NCBI GenBank assembly: GCA_027605045.1
Contig: JAQFWX010000006.1
Coordinates: forward strand, 1,736,001-1,800,000
Direction: 5' to 3'
Length of the DNA stretch: 64,000 nucleotides
Origin: Phallus indusiatus
Lineage: Eukaryota > Basidiomycota > Agaricomycetes > Phallales > Phallaceae
The notes below the pieces were generated by a model. That model saw only the letters and a list, made by a program, of their open reading frames with translations. It was not told where the DNA came from and searched no databases. Positions within the stretch are counted from its first letter, which is position 1, and every line of letters starts with the position of its first letter. Shown here in pieces: positions 45,929 to 58,906 of this stretch. The position numbers were made by a program, and so were the translations under genes.

Positions 45929-47244
45929 ACCTTCGTTTCACTATTTGATTTGGCTTCGGATAGAATTAACCAAGCAAATTATCAATAGGCGGCGAAACTT
46001 TTTTAAAGTTCGAAACCTCCACAAATGCATTTCAAATAAACCATTCGTAGTCTGGTCCTCTATCACCCGATCTCTCTGTATACATCATACAAATACCTGC
46101 CGTACTTAAGCGGGGATTAATAAATTGACTAATTCGTATCTAGCTCAGGGTACAGGCGATGCTCTCCGCCCATCACCAGAACTTACAAACCGACTTGCCT
46201 GCGTAATAGTCAACCCAAGTAGCTTTGTTAGCAGTGTTCAACCATGTGCTGAACTTTCAAGTATCACATGGCCCGCAGCCTGAGCTTTTTGACGCGAGGA
46301 ATAAACCAACTCCCGAATGCGTTCAGTTTTCAAATTACAACTTGGCGATGGGCGCTAGTCAGACCAGTTCGAGAAGGGCACTTTCTGCACTTAACAACTG
46401 AACCGGCAATCTAGTCGACTTGACGGTCTTACCATGTTGATAATTTTTAAAGATTAATTCAGATCATAAAGATAACACGGGAGAGATTAAACGATACAAG
46501 ATTGGGTAATTTTTCCCTTGTACAAGTTACGACACAAGCGAAACCATCGGACAGTTTAATTTCCCGTCCAATCACGAGGATGCCAATTTTCCTGACTACT
46601 GTTACTGTCATTACTGCTGCTGTCTTGAATACTCCTGTGGTCAAGCTGAAGATGATACTCAGGAAGTACCGAGTATCCGACATCGTTTTCCGTATCTAAC
46701 TCCGATTTCGACACTTTTGAGGTGCGATTTCAATCACACCGGAATAGCCAGTGATGCTGTTCAGCCCTGGGTCGTTCAGGTCACTAGTTCCTGTGCCTCA
46801 TGAGCAACGCGCAGCCATTCTAGCAACAAATCAACAAACTAGCCAAAGGACAGAATTTTCTGAGATTTTTTACTGACGGTGATTAGAAATAATTTTTCCA
46901 AACCCATTAGCGTTTTGTTAGTAGAAAACTGCGAACTTGTGGACCCAGGAAGCGGATTGCAGTGAGTTCCAATGTGCAATCCAGTGTATCTGTATCAGAC
47001 CCTGTAAGAATGTAAAACATATTCTAGATGAGTCTGTGCGCGTAGATGAATAACTGGTGAAGAAAACAAGAAAGAAAAAGGCCGTGACTGCCGTTTACCA
47101 TTTAATTTATCTCCGCCCAAACGTGCCGATCGGCACTCGCTCTTCCGTTCCTCAGCGTTCACATCAATATTTGCTGTGGCACTGCTGGCGAGAAATCGCA
47201 GGTTTTTTCTCAAACCTTAACGACGTTTACGAATCATCTCATTC
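45929..47244. other. spacer, no gene recognised
   Basis: Only short frames without ATG-initiated or spliced continuity. Confidence 0.5.
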
Positions 47245-48846
47245 ATGGGGGCCCAAGAGTCAAGAAACCAAGGCGGAGATGAAACCACCACCACAATTCA
47301 AGACTATTATTCAATCCTGGAGGTATCGGAGACCGCCACACAAGATGAAATCAAGGTCTGTAGTCTTTCCTCTGCTTTATCGCCATCCTCCATCATCTCA
47401 ATCATTTCATTTATTCATTTCTTTTTTATCCCACTTGATCTTGATCATTGATGTTTGATAAGAAAGCATTTCGTAAACTCGCTTTAATCCATCATCCTGA
47501 CAAGAATGTCGAAGACCCGGAGGCGGCGACAAAAAAGTTTGCGATCATACAACAGGCGTATGAGGTATGGTTTTGAGTTATCTGGGGTATTCTCAAAAGC
47601 TCTCGTCTTGAAAGTTTTGCCTAATCGCTGCCCTAGGTACTAAGTGACGAACAGGTATGATCAACATCGCTGCTCTGTCAGTTTCGTTTTTACCAAGGAC
47701 TGGTTGTTTCTTTCTAGGAAAGAGCCTGGTACGATACCCGTAGGGAAAGTCTCGTTCCTGAACCCGATGCCGAAGATGTATTTGAGCAAGTGAAGTCGGG
47801 CGCAAAAACAAAACTTCGTCCGCGCGAAAGAGGCTTGACAGCTCGACATTTAGCGAAATTCTTTGATACAACTAGCTGGTCAGGCATGGACGATTCAGAA
47901 TCGGTAATTGTAGTTCCCTCTATTGTTTCGTTTCGTTTGTTCATTTGTTTTGATAAGGGTTTTTATGCCTTGTACCGGAATCTATTTACTAGACTTGCTG
48001 ACGAAGAATTGGGGTGGGATCCCACCGTCCACTACCCAAGTTTCGGATACTCGGATTGGTCTTGGAATCCTCCAAAGGGAGATCAAAAGTCCGCCAAGTT
48101 GTTCTATAACACATGGATTTCGTTTTCTTCGTCAAAAGACTTTTCCTGGATGGATCAGTATGATCTAGCTGAAGCTCCAGATAGAAGAATACGTCGGTAA
48201 GGTATCATTTTCAATCGTATGTTGCACACATTTTGAGTTCTGTTTATCAAGATTGATGGAGAAGGAAAATAAAAAATGTAGAGATGAAGGTAAACGCGAG
48301 TACAATGAAACTATTCGTGTACGTACTTCCTGGCTGTCCTAACTTGTTTCACTTTTGACTATTTACTAGTCTCTTGCTCTCTTTATTCGAAAACGGGATC
48401 CTCGGTATAAACTATACCAATCGCAATCTCAAACCCCCCAATCTCGACCGCAATCATCGGAGCCTAGCGCAAGTTCTCAAGCCCATCAGAGACGGCAATT
48501 TGCGAGTCAAACCTATGTAGAACAGGATTGGCAGCAAGTTGTTGATAAAAATGACATTCATGAAGCTGAGGAAGTATTGGAAGGAGAAGAATGGGAATGT
48601 ATTGTTTGCGACCGCACATTCCGATCAGAAGCCTCTTGGAAAAGCCATGAACGGAGTAAAAAACATTTGAAACAGGTTGAACGGTAAGCGTTGCAATACA
48701 CATACATTATAATAAAGTGAGCTGACGGCTCCATATCGGCTGATAGATTACAAAGAGAGATACAGGAGGAAAACATTATCTTAGATGATAGTCATGCGGA
48801 AGATAACCCTGGCTTACAGTTGCATTTAGAGCAGTTATCTATTTAA
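47245..48846 (+). CDS. jjj1: J-protein of the Jjj1/DNAJC21 type, short form (378 aa)
   Basis: Cytosolic Hsp40 co-chaperone. Yeast Jjj1 stimulates Ssa and helps release Arx1 from 60S pre-ribosomes. Eight exons: 47245-47355, 47463-47564, 47637-47654, 47718-47903, 47958-48196, 48252-48318, 48370-48683, 48747-48846; 378 residues. The J domain (about 20-85) holds [18 protein letters not shown], the HPD motif in ALIHHPDKN and QQAYEVLSDEQERAWYD. Then come the family-specific [17 protein letters not shown] and the charged middle region ([20 protein letters not shown]). One C2H2 finger (about 318-340: [20 protein letters not shown], then KKH) follows. The protein stops soon after, whereas yeast Jjj1 is much longer and has a second finger. 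Exon 1 carries a 107-nt intron, long for this window. Confidence 0.9.
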
Positions 48847-49336
48847 GCTATGTGATGATATTGTACTTTACCTACTTTAATGTATTTGGTGTATTATACC
48901 CATCCAATGTGTGCGCGTACCTGCATATGCACCGTGAAAGTTCTACTGTATTTGAAATGTATCAAATCCGCCCATTCTCCTGACCCTTGTTTTCTTTCAA
49001 TAATCCAATATCGGTTCTAACGGCCTTCAGCTCGAGAATCAGCAACCCTGCGTGAACATAAAGCACAAAGTTACAAGCCCTCGAACGCCGACGCGCCGAC
49101 ACCATATGTACTGTAGGCCAAGCGCGTGGGAAAGTAGGATCGGGGTCGAGTCTAGAGTGCAGCGCCACATCCACATCGTGCTGAAGCCACGTGCACCAAA
49201 GCCACGATCCGATTGGTCCGCCATTCCGCTGGTCGTACGAGGCTTTTGCTGTCTTTTTCTCATCCCACACGCCAACTGTTCTCTCGTCTTTATCGCACTT
49301 TCCGCACCTTCAACAATAATAAAGCACGTTCCAGGA
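48847..49336. other. spacer with promoter of the EXPERA gene
   Basis: GC-richer than the surroundings. Holds a reverse CCAAT box (ATTGG at 49212-49216), about 120 nt upstream of the next ATG. No gene. Confidence 0.5.
49212..49216 (-). promoter_or_regulatory. CCAAT box of the EXPERA gene
   Basis: GATTGGTCC context, about 120 nt upstream of the ATG at 49337; potential HAP/NF-Y site. Confidence 0.35.
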
Positions 49337-50273
49337 ATGTCATTCTCCAAAAAATTCGTCACCGCCTGGTTTCTTATTACAACACCCGTCATCCTTTGGG
49401 ATGCCTTGTGAGTTATTTCGCGTTGTCAGGTACCTTCATACAGATTCTCACACAAAAGTAGCTATTGCTTCATGCGGTGAGACAATAACTCAGGAGAAGA
49501 TTCTTTGTCATTTAACACGCTATCGTAGACCAAGGTCTATGGTAGGAGGTGATCTACACTGGATATGGAAACCGTATGCTTTGTATCAAGAAATTGACTA
49601 CGTATGTCCACAGTCCAACCTGCGTACACCTTTGCTCTTTTTTCTTATTCATTGATAACATAGGTTTATGGGGTACGTGCCCTGGAAAATAATGAAGGAT
49701 TTACAAACGCTCAATGTAATCCACACGAGACTTTTTCGCCACCCCTTCCTCTTCTTATATCATTATCTTCCTAGCGTTCATGAATATCATTGAAACCATT
49801 CTTAATGTTTGTCTTTTGGTTCCCCATACAATATCATTACTTACCCTTTGTTAATTCCCAGCTATACTATGTTTATCTAACGCACGTCGCCGAGTCTCCT
49901 TCGGCCCCCGTATATGGTTTCGCAAGTATCGTGATGACATTCAGCAAGGTGAGGTTTTCTTATATTCTGGCTATCGCAAGTTTCTAATGTGCTTTATATT
50001 TATCTGTAGACGGTTCTTTACCATATGCAAGAGTATTACTGCAACTTCTGTTCTATCGGGCACAACGATTTATCTACCTTAATACCTCTGTGGATTATAC
50101 CTAATGGGTAAGTGGGACGTTTTGTTATAAAATATTAGAAACTGTTATCAACATTCGCAATGATCAGGCTTTGGTTGGTCTTTCCGGCATATATAATCAC
50201 GGTCTTGGGAAGAGAAATCAGCGCCAGTCTCAATTTCAGTGCTAAGGCGAAAAAGACATTGAAAACAGCATAG
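49337..50273 (+). CDS. EXPERA-domain membrane protein (177 aa)
   Basis: Four-helix ER membrane protein of the EXPERA superfamily, which also holds sterol delta8-delta7 isomerase (EBP) and TMEM97. Eight exons: 49337-49407, 49462-49476, 49529-49601, 49664-49715, 49775-49806, 49862-49948, 50010-50107, 50168-50273; 177 residues, all phases consistent. Seen: AWFLITTPVILWDAF (helix 1), YCFMRPRSMVGGDLHW with the family's Arg-Pro-Arg-Ser and Asp-Leu-His-Trp, WKPYALYQEIDYVYG, the Glu/Thr-bearing NAQSFMNIIETILN, VYGFASIVMTFSK, YCNFCSIGHNDLSTLIPLW and PNGLWLVFPAYIITVLG, then a lysine-rich tail (KAKKTLKTA) that could act in ER retention. Exon 2 is a 15-nt microexon encoding YCFM plus split codons. The ligand or catalytic role is uncertain; it differs from true Erg2-type enzymes. 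Confidence 0.88.
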
Positions 50274-50555
50274 CGGCAAAGATGCCTGTACTAAATTTGT
50301 TATCTGGTTACACATGTGAAAGAATCTGATATATATGTACGCCTTATTTATCACCATCGCCATCTTATCGAGATGGTAACGTCGAATATTGTGACCAGTG
50401 AAATGAAAAACTGTATGATATTTTTTCCGTAAAACTACATGAAATGACATGACAGACGTATCTCAGAAAACAATTCAAACATTGCCCTATCGCATCGCTA
50501 CTATAGGGCGGCACATGAAAGTGAAAAAGTCAGAGAGACCCAAGCAAACGCGATA

Positions 50556-52578
50556 TCAATATTTCTCGTCGTTGAACTTCATGTTCTTTGGATCCTTGTC
50601 AAGGACATCATCGAGTGTCCTCTTCCCAGCATTGGGATCGACACGCCATGCAGTGAAAATTTGTCCCTGATTGAAGATTTCTTCGACTTCTTCCAAAGTT
50701 CGTCCACCAGTTTCGGGGAACATGAATATGATGTGAATAGCGGCGAGGAAGTTGAAGATACCGAAAATGAAGTAAGTGACGAATCCCTTATTTATTTTTT
50801 GTCAGACGTTTGTTAACACTGTTTCTTTAGGTCAAGGATATACGTACGATGTTAGCAAGACCTGGGGGAACAGCGAACGCCAAAGCAGTGTTGAATGCCC
50901 AGTTGGAAGCAGTGGATAACGACACGGCCTTAGCTCGAACCCTTCAAACATTATAATCAGACATATTTAAAGAACGCGTGAAAAAAAAACGTACTTCATG
51001 GGGAATATTTCTGCGGGGTAAGTCCATGAAGTAGGACCAATTGTGACGGCAAAGCTGCACACAAACAAGTAAGAGAATACGATGATAGCTCGGGTAACTC
51101 CTCCGTGGCCAGTAATTATCCAAACGGCTGATTAAACATTGAACAAGGGGGAGAATAGACGCAAATAGAGAAACTCACGGTTTGAAGGGTCACTTCTGTC
51201 CCAGTGTCCGAATCCTCCTTGAAGACCACCTACAAGGAACAGCCACATGGCCATCAAAGAGAATCCAATAATCATCATTGGACGACGACCCCATTTGTCG
51301 ATGTAGATAATAGCCGGAATAGTGAAGACCATGTTCAAAACATATTGTACAGCAGAAGCAATAAGATTTCCACGACGTCCTGTCAGACCGGCACCTTGGA
51401 AGACATACGTGATGTAATACATCATAATGTTCATTCCGGACAATTGCGACCAGGCCTGTAAGGACATTCCTAAGAACACACGGCGAACAATACCGGGTTT
51501 TAGAAGATCCATGTACGATTTCGCACCCTCTTTGCGCTCAAAGTCGACTTGTTCTCTGATTTCGGCGTATTCAAGTTGGACAAGTTCGTTATTTGCGTCA
51601 CCTCCCGCATGGACGTCTGCTAAGATTTCCAATGCTTCTGCTTCGCGGCCGTTGTCAATGAGCCATCGGGGTGATTCGGGGAACCATACTAAATCAATCG
51701 TAGAAAAATATTTGGTCACCGGGTCATTCACTTGTTGACATGGAAGTAACTTACACATTCCGATCGATAAGACGATAGCCGGAATAGCTTGAAGACCCCA
51801 TGGAATTCGGAAAGAAGCTTTGCCATTGATATACGAGCATCCGACTATTTTCCTTGTATAAGTATCTTTGGTGCACGGTGCGCCAATAATAATAGCTCAC
51901 ATTGAACAAAGTATTGCAACATACTAGAAAGAGATTGAAAATCAGCTCAAAGCTTACGTCAAACGAGAGAATATTTCTTACATTCCCCAAGTGATAGACC
52001 ATTGTTGCAGAGAAACCATACGACCACGAATAGCTGGCGCAGTGATTTCGGATTGATACAAAGGTACTGTCGTAGACGCAATACCGACAGAGAGTCCAGC
52101 AATGATACGACCAACAATAAGCATAGCACGATCAACAGCGGCACATTGCAAAATAGCTCCGAGAACCCAGATCCATCCGGATATAATGATAGTTTTCTTG
52201 CGGCCAATGGAGTCAGCTAACTTGGAAACAAGCAAAGCTCCCAGTAAACTTCCACAGGGCATTGCTGCGACGATGGCACCTGACATTCGCCATCATGTTA
52301 ATAGACATTCGACATGGATAATTCATAAAAATACCTTGGGGACCCGCGGTTGGGTTTCCAAATTCCGCCAAGTAGGATGGATTGGACAAGACACCGGACA
52401 TGGACGAGATGTCCAAGCCGAAAAGTCCACCTCCAATGCAGGCGAATGAACCCACAATGTACTATGCATGGGCGACATAAGAGCGTGGAGATGTGCTTTT
52501 CTGAATCAAACTTACGGGATTAGAAGCAATGGAAGCGCTGTACTGTATGGGTTTAGTCACTTGTTGGTCGAAGATCAT
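50556..52578 (-). CDS. MFS sugar transporter (hexose/monosaccharide type)
   Basis: Twelve-helix plasma-membrane sugar:proton symporter. Start at the ATG at 52578 (MIFDQQVTKPIQYSASIASN), spliced to YIVGSFACIGGGLFGLDISS; about ten exons. Signatures of the sugar porter family are present in order: SKLADSIGRKKTIIISG, GRIIAGLSVGIASTTVPLYQ, SEITAPAIRGRMVSLQQWSI, GKASFRIPWGLQAIPA, FPESPRWLIDNGREAEAL, LQAWSQLSGMNIMMYY, YIDKWGRRPMMIIG, GPTSWTYPAEIFPMKVRAKA and FPETGGRTLEEVEEIF. The C-terminal tail ends DPKNMKFNDEKY before TGA at 50556-50558. Motifs appear intact. The specific sugar cannot be inferred with confidence; the GSFACIGGGLFGLDISSMSG start is typical of glucose/fructose or quinate-like fungal carriers. 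Confidence 0.9.
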
Positions 52579-54057
52579 GGAGATACTGCGATGCTTACTC
52601 CTTTACCCATGATGATAGAACTTGAGGCGGTAGGGATGACTCTGGCTCGAGGTCCTCAACAAGAGCACACAAAGGTGAGAGGAGAGAAGAGACGCGAAGC
52701 TACCGCAATATATCTACGAGCTCTTATAGAAGAGCTCCAATTTCAGGCACAAGATTTATATGCACTAACCAGTCGAAGTTACATGTGCTGTCTCCGGCGG
52801 GTTAAATTTTGAGAAGGTCATAAGACCTTAATGAAAGGCGCTCTACGGAGCGGGTCTTTATTAAACCTGGCTATCCTTTTAGTATAATATTTACGCTTTC
52901 GAGAGTGAAATGAAAATAATACTGCAGCAATACCAGGCAACTAACTGCTCCCTCTCGTTGAACAAATTACAATATACACCTCTCTTTTCAAACAACGAGC
53001 TTCCAGAAGAATTTGGAATTCTAAAAGATGGCATTAAGTTTTGAATTACATCAGTGAAATTTCAAGACGAACTTAACATGCGTGCTTCGATCATGCGTGC
53101 ATATGGGGCCCCAAGCTCTAGTTTATCCGAGCGGCTGGAACCACCCGGTGCACCTGATTGGTTCATTTGAGCCATCGCCTTCTCTTTCTCCGACGTTGCG
53201 GTTACGATATCGATGAAAAGAGATGTACTAATCGTAATTCTGGCTCCTTATCTCATTGATGTCGTTATCTAAGACTTGCTCAACCAGCTTCAGAAGTTTA
53301 AAGTTTGTTATGGCGCTTACTCCATCCGAAGAAAACCGCCAAGAACCCAAAGGCTATTAGCCGTCAATATCTGACCCGTTGACCCTGGATAGAATACGGC
53401 CTTGTATTGCGTTCATTCGTCTCGAGGGTTCTCTTGGATCCTCTGACTAGACTTGGCCCTGCATTTAGTCATTTGAATCGAGTCTCATGGCGTTGTCAGA
53501 TTTAGGGAGGTCATGACCTGTCATAACCTGCGGCGATGGCTCTCCAGGATTTCATCATGGTTGCTCGGACACTAACTCTAGCTCCATTGAGTGGTATTGG
53601 CTGCCCCTTGTATGTATGCGTTAACAGTTAATGTGAAGTGGGATCCTTGGAAGCGACCAGAGATCCATAAATGTCTTACTTTACAACATAATAAACGTAT
53701 ACCTATACTCGGAATAATAGGTTCTTCAAGTTTCAAATTCCAAGCTTTAGGTCTCGGACTTCAAAGCTTGGGGCTTCCACGTTCGAGTTGTTCCGAAATC
53801 CTTGGAAAATCCTTCTTTCTGAGGTCTGTAGTAGTTCTCTTGCGGACCGAAAATCAAGATCAAACTGGATAAGCATACGTTTTTAATAAACCATTAAGTA
53901 GCGTAAAAATAGCTGGAGGACTTAAGCTAGAAGACTAGAGTAAAAGCAAACCAGAGAGTAGGAAGAAACCTGTCGGCATGGCCTGTTCTCCACTTCAGAT
54001 TTGAGCTCCGAAGGAGCGGCAGAACGTGTCACATGCCTGTGACAATAAGTTTGAGCC
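52579..54057. other. spacer, no gene recognised
   Basis: Promoter side of the sugar transporter and of the SMN gene. Frames such as 53591-53872 lack an ATG and any resemblance. Confidence 0.5.
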
Positions 54058-55111
54058 ATGCGTTCACTAATTTCTTATGATGATTTAACCGATTCCACAC
54101 CCTCAAAAGCTCAAAACGGGGATAAAAATTCACGTCAAGCTCACTCTCGCAAAAAATCGAGGCATAGCGCTGGCAATTCTAACTCAAAAGTCCACAGCAC
54201 TCAACCTCAGAAACGTCAACCAACGGTCTCCTCCGAGTCCAAGTCGCATAACTTCAAATATGGAATTCAAGAAGAGAGTCGAGAATTGACGCATACGGAG
54301 ATATGGGATGATACAGCTCTTATAGAAGCTTGGAACGCTGCCGCGGAGGAGTTTGAGGTCTGTTTTTAACGATCGCCACTAGATTTCCTTGTCTCTGAGT
54401 CCGTAAACTCAAACAGACCCTGAACGGACCAGAAAAGAGTTGGAAAACCGAACCCGTGCATAAGTCACCTTTGTCCGTAATTCCTAATATTTTGCATTCC
54501 ACAAATTCTCTAAGTCACCTCCACAACAGATGGTATAATATCCCTCCAAAGCAAAAGGATACCGACACTTCCGAGGCCATCTCAACGATGATGCCTTCAA
54601 TACCTGCATCATTGGCCGCCCATTTCGAGCTCTCTGAGGATATGGAAGTGGAAGAAACCGATAACGAAGATGAAGACGAAGACGAAGAAAACTCGCGACC
54701 GATAGATTTCGAGACGTTTGTTCCTCAACATGATCCTTCACTATCTTTACACCAACCCGTATCCGATGAAACAACATTCCTGCAATTATTTCCACCACCT
54801 CAAAGTTCTTCGTCCGTATCTGCTGATCAAGCTTTTCAAAATGCAACTGGAGCGTGGTATTGGGCTGGCTATTGGACGGGTATCTATCACGTGGGTTCAT
54901 TATCATCTTTTATATTTTAGCACATTTCTCAATTTCCTCCTGTTCCATTTAGGCAATGTCACGACCAAAGACAAAGACTCGTCGAAGTCAAGGCCGAGAT
55001 AACGGTGATCATGAACAAGAGCCTGAATCCGAGGATGTAACTGAAGATACCAATCTGCAAATACCTCCAACTGGGACAATAGCAGATCAGACAGATCTGA
55101 TTCCGACATAG
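54058..55111 (+). CDS. smn1: Survival motor neuron (SMN) homologue, 291 aa
   Basis: Core of the SMN complex that loads Sm rings onto spliceosomal snRNAs. Four exons: 54058-54357, 54417-54472, 54530-54890, 54953-55111; 291 residues. The N-terminal Gemin2-binding helix is visible at about 82-100 (IWDDTALIEAWNAAAEEFE). A short Pro/Lys region (WYNIPPKQKD) and a long acidic linker (METDNED-like; VEETDNEDEDEDEENSRP) follow. The YG-box oligomerisation helix is at about 226-239 (GAWYWAGYWTGIYH) with the spaced Tyr-Gly pattern. No Tudor domain is present between them, as in fission yeast Smn1. After the YG box there is an unusual 50-residue charged tail (KTKTRRSQGRDNGDHEQEPE) from the fourth exon. Retaining the last intron would end the protein shortly after the YG box. 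Confidence 0.88.
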
Positions 55112-55371
55112 CGGCATTTCAAGTAGCAAAATCATTCTAGACCCATTAACCAACGAGAGTGTAAACGGTACTAAAGGTCTGATGACGAAGACGTATTTAG
55201 ATATATCGCTCTTCCAAAAGCACTGCTCCGACAGACTCCACGAATGAAGGTCAATATCGTACAGTAGTGAAACTAGATGTAGCGATTTGACAGATTTTTA
55301 GTAAAATGGTCGTATGCACTAAACATTTGGACTGATCATGTTAAATTCAAGGTTTCAAAAAATACAACGCT

Positions 55372-58300
55372 TTAAATTAAATAACCGATGGCATCTATAA
55401 TCATCCAACGACGAGCGTCACCTATACGTTCTTCGTTCATCAGTGGTGCCATTCCATGATTTATATCCTTGCAGTCACTCCAACGCGAATAATCCTTTAA
55501 AAAAATAAGTAATCACGTTGGATTTTTTTCTTCTTTACTCACTCATCTGCGGCCGTCAACCAATTCGCGGTCTCAGGGAACATCGTGACTATAAGAATAA
55601 CGTCAATAATCAGCCATTGTTGGAGAGAACAGGATATACGTACTAAGACGACGATATATCACTTCAATGAGCACTTGACGCATCCAGTTGAGAGGATAGT
55701 TAAGCCAAGCAAAAGCAGGCTTTTCGACACCGACATGCTTGCTCAATACGTGATAGTGGGGTATTCTAGGGAAAAACATCCAGTTAATTCTATGGTTATG
55801 GAAAAGTAATAGATTGGACGCAATTACATATGTGTCGTCTTCTGGGCTGCATCTCTTATCTCACGAATGATTTCTCCGTACTGGGCGACATTGTTGTTTC
55901 GTATGTGCATTTCTAATCTGCAAATCTCTTCGATGACGATCTCGGTGCGGACGTCAAAATCGTCGCGGAATCCCAGTTGGTATGTGACACCATAAAAGCC
56001 TGACAGAGATTTATATTTGAGTAATTAGGGTGAAGTGGTAGTTTGTACTTAGGGCGTGCTTACCATCCAAAGAACGGACTTTATTAACTACGTACCGATC
56101 TTCCGGTGGAACTCTTGCTACCGGAATTACCCGAACCGAAAGGAAAATCTGTCAAACGTGTTAACTATCTCTCGAATATCCACATATACTAATTTCAAAT
56201 AATTTACAACGACTCGGGGAAGCGCAGGATACTGCCGAAGGAACCCGACAAAAGAATGTGGAGTACCCTTTCCACCCGCAAATTTGTGGAAGATAGCGGT
56301 AATCGGTAAGACGGCCAATTCGCGAGACGTTTTTCCGTTTTCATCAACCATCTTCACTCCTTTGCTTGCGGAGCTTATTGGCAAAGACACGGAGGTTGCT
56401 GCGGCTTTCTCAATCTGGTCGATTCCGAACTCAAATTCCTGACCAGTTTCGTCAGGTGTACCGAATTTTTCGTTATCTCCCGAAACAATAAAGTGACGCA
56501 AGTTCATTCGATTACGACCGTCGAATTCGTCTTCAAGACCCTGCGGAAAGATTATGAGTCATTGTCTTGTAAACATTCTCCCGACGTACCCTAGCCCAGG
56601 ACCAGAACACCATCGTAATAAGTCTTTAATGTCAAGTTAGCGCATCGTAGTGCACGACTGCTCGGAAAACGTCTCTTACAGTACACTGCCTATCGTCAGT
56701 GGCACCCAAGCGCCTTGTGGGACTTTTTTCAAAGCCGCTATCCAGAATATACCTAAACGCGAGGTTGAGCTTGGTGTGAAAATGAGCAGGAGCAGATGAA
56801 TTGAACGAACCGTCGAAAAATCCGAAACAGACGAAAAACCCAAGAGTAATGAACCATGGAAGTCGTTTGACGTAACGGCATTGAACGGTTATCATCGTCG
56901 TTGTAACAAAAAGCACGGTAGAGACAGCAAACCTTGTTGGGGAAAGATGTGAATGAAAAAATGTGACGAGCATAAAAATTAGTTCGTACCCGTATGCATT
57001 GGTCAGTGAGGTGAGGTTTTTGAAAACAGCTACAACCACGACAGTGAGGATAGCGACTAAATTATAAGATACATCAAATTGTGCAGTATATAGAGATAGA
57101 CCATCAAGCTCACGAGTCCAATTGGCCGCTGGTATATAAATTTGTCCTTGAACGGTCTCTGATGTATATACCATACGAAGACTTGAAAACAAATCATGTC
57201 AGATACACGCGAATAGTATGCGTAATATGCGAGGAGGGAGAAGCGTACGGCAAGAAACTTTTCATGTTCATCAATTGTTGCATCTGTTAGTGGAGGGGTG
57301 GTGATAAATGTGAGTCACGGGCGTTGTAGTGAACGAAAATACGTACCAGAGAGAATGTTGCAGTGATCAAAGCTTGCGAAGCGACAAGCTAGAGACCGTA
57401 AGAAGAAGCCGTATATCTAGCAGCCTCTGCACGTACAGTTGCTAATATAGCCAAGACATACATAATCCTGATAGAGAACAAAGAATAAATTCAAAATTCA
57501 AAACAAGAATCAAAACATCGTACCAGAATAAAGGACCATTGACAGGACCCGGGATAGTTTGGTAAAACACATTTTGAAGTACGTCTTTTCCGTCGACAAT
57601 AAGTCGAGCTCCTTGTCCAAGGTATGCGAGAAGCAAAGCAGGATAGGTTATACACGAAAACGAGATTTGTATGGATAGCATGTTGAATTGACCGAGACTA
57701 ACATAAAAAAAATCAATTAAACAACTTTGATTTCAGATACAAAAAAATTCTCACTTGGCAAAAAGAGCTTCACAACCGGTGATAGCTAACAACACACCGG
57801 CAAGAAGTTCAAAATTCTTTGTTCGTACAAACACTAAGGATGGATCATGCAGTCAGTGTACGTGCGTATACGTAGTTGCGACACATTAGGACAGCATACA
57901 CAAGACAGCCCTTGATGGATCAAAAGCGCGGAAGATACCCGGAAACTTGGCAATGTTGAAGATCCCCGTAATCGCAAGCAATGCAAGCCACGTGAACGTT
58001 ACTATAAAGATTACATATGTCAGAAAGAGGTGAAGAAAGGATGCAGTGGTAGGTGCTAACTAGGAGAAAATGCGAATGCCAATTTTGCGGTTCCAAACCT
58101 TTGAACTATGAACAGGACGAGGAGGAAACCAATCGAGATGGGAATAATGTGGTTTGAAACGCTGGGAACGGCGACGGCTATGCCGCCGACTGCGCTAGTG
58201 ACAGAAACGGCGGGGGTGAACACTCCGTCGGCCATGGTAAGACTAGTGCCGAACAAAGTCTGGAACAAACAAATAGTAAGGCCTGGTTCTGCATGGGTAT

Positions 58301-58906
58301 AAACGAGACTCCAGTGTTTACTTACCCATGGCAAAATAAACCATTTAAGCTTATACAACCACCGTTTATCGTTTTCACTAGAAGCATTTCGGAAAGAATC
58401 ACCAGTCAACGTGCGATCTTCTTCAGCGGTTGCACTCGGCGGAGGAATTAATCCGTGGTACAGCGCAAAACAACCACCTTCTCCTTCTGCGGTTCCAAAA
58501 CGAAGAGCAATGAAGACCTGTGACGGATTTGTGTGAAGATCAACAACCAGATAGAATGATTCTCGGAAGCTACTTACGTATTTTATGAGAGGAATGATAG
58601 TAAGAGCCCAAATGATACAACTAATGCCACCGATAACGTCTTCCTGGGAAGGGGCAGGACCGTCGCTAGGCCATATTCCGTTCAGGACATACAATGGAGA
58701 AGTTCCAATATCACTGTATATGATACCTAGCGACACCAAAGATGGCGCTCAGTCAGTCCCGATAGATAGGGTCTAAGATGAGCATGGATTAACTCACCAA
58801 GCGTTTGAAAGCTCAACGCTAAGAGACTCAAGCCAGAAAATTTGACAGGTTTCCTTTGAACCTCAATGTCTACGGTCTTCTTTTCCATCTCGCGCTTGTC
58901 GTCCAT
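55372..58906 (-). CDS. hak1: HAK/KUP potassium transporter
   Basis: High-affinity K+ uptake carrier of the KT/HAK/KUP family (K+:H+ symport) in the plasma membrane. The ATG at 58906 opens a charged N-tail (MDDKREMEKKTVDIEVQRKP), then GLSLLALSFQTLG spliced to the diagnostic IIYSDIGTSPLYVLNGIWPS. Next follow FIALRFGTAEGEGGCFALYH, LFGTSLTMADGVFTPAVSVT, SAVGGIAVAVPSVSNHIIPI and FIVQRFGTAKLAFAFSP, then many further helices and a soluble C-terminal part with FPRIPHYHVLSKHVGVEKPA. The last exon ends WMIIDAIGYLI before TAA. Roughly fifteen or more short introns, so the exact model is not resolved, but no disabling change was seen. Spans about 3.5 kb. A TATAAAAT box lies about 75 nt upstream, and the promoter is very C/T-rich. 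Confidence 0.88.
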
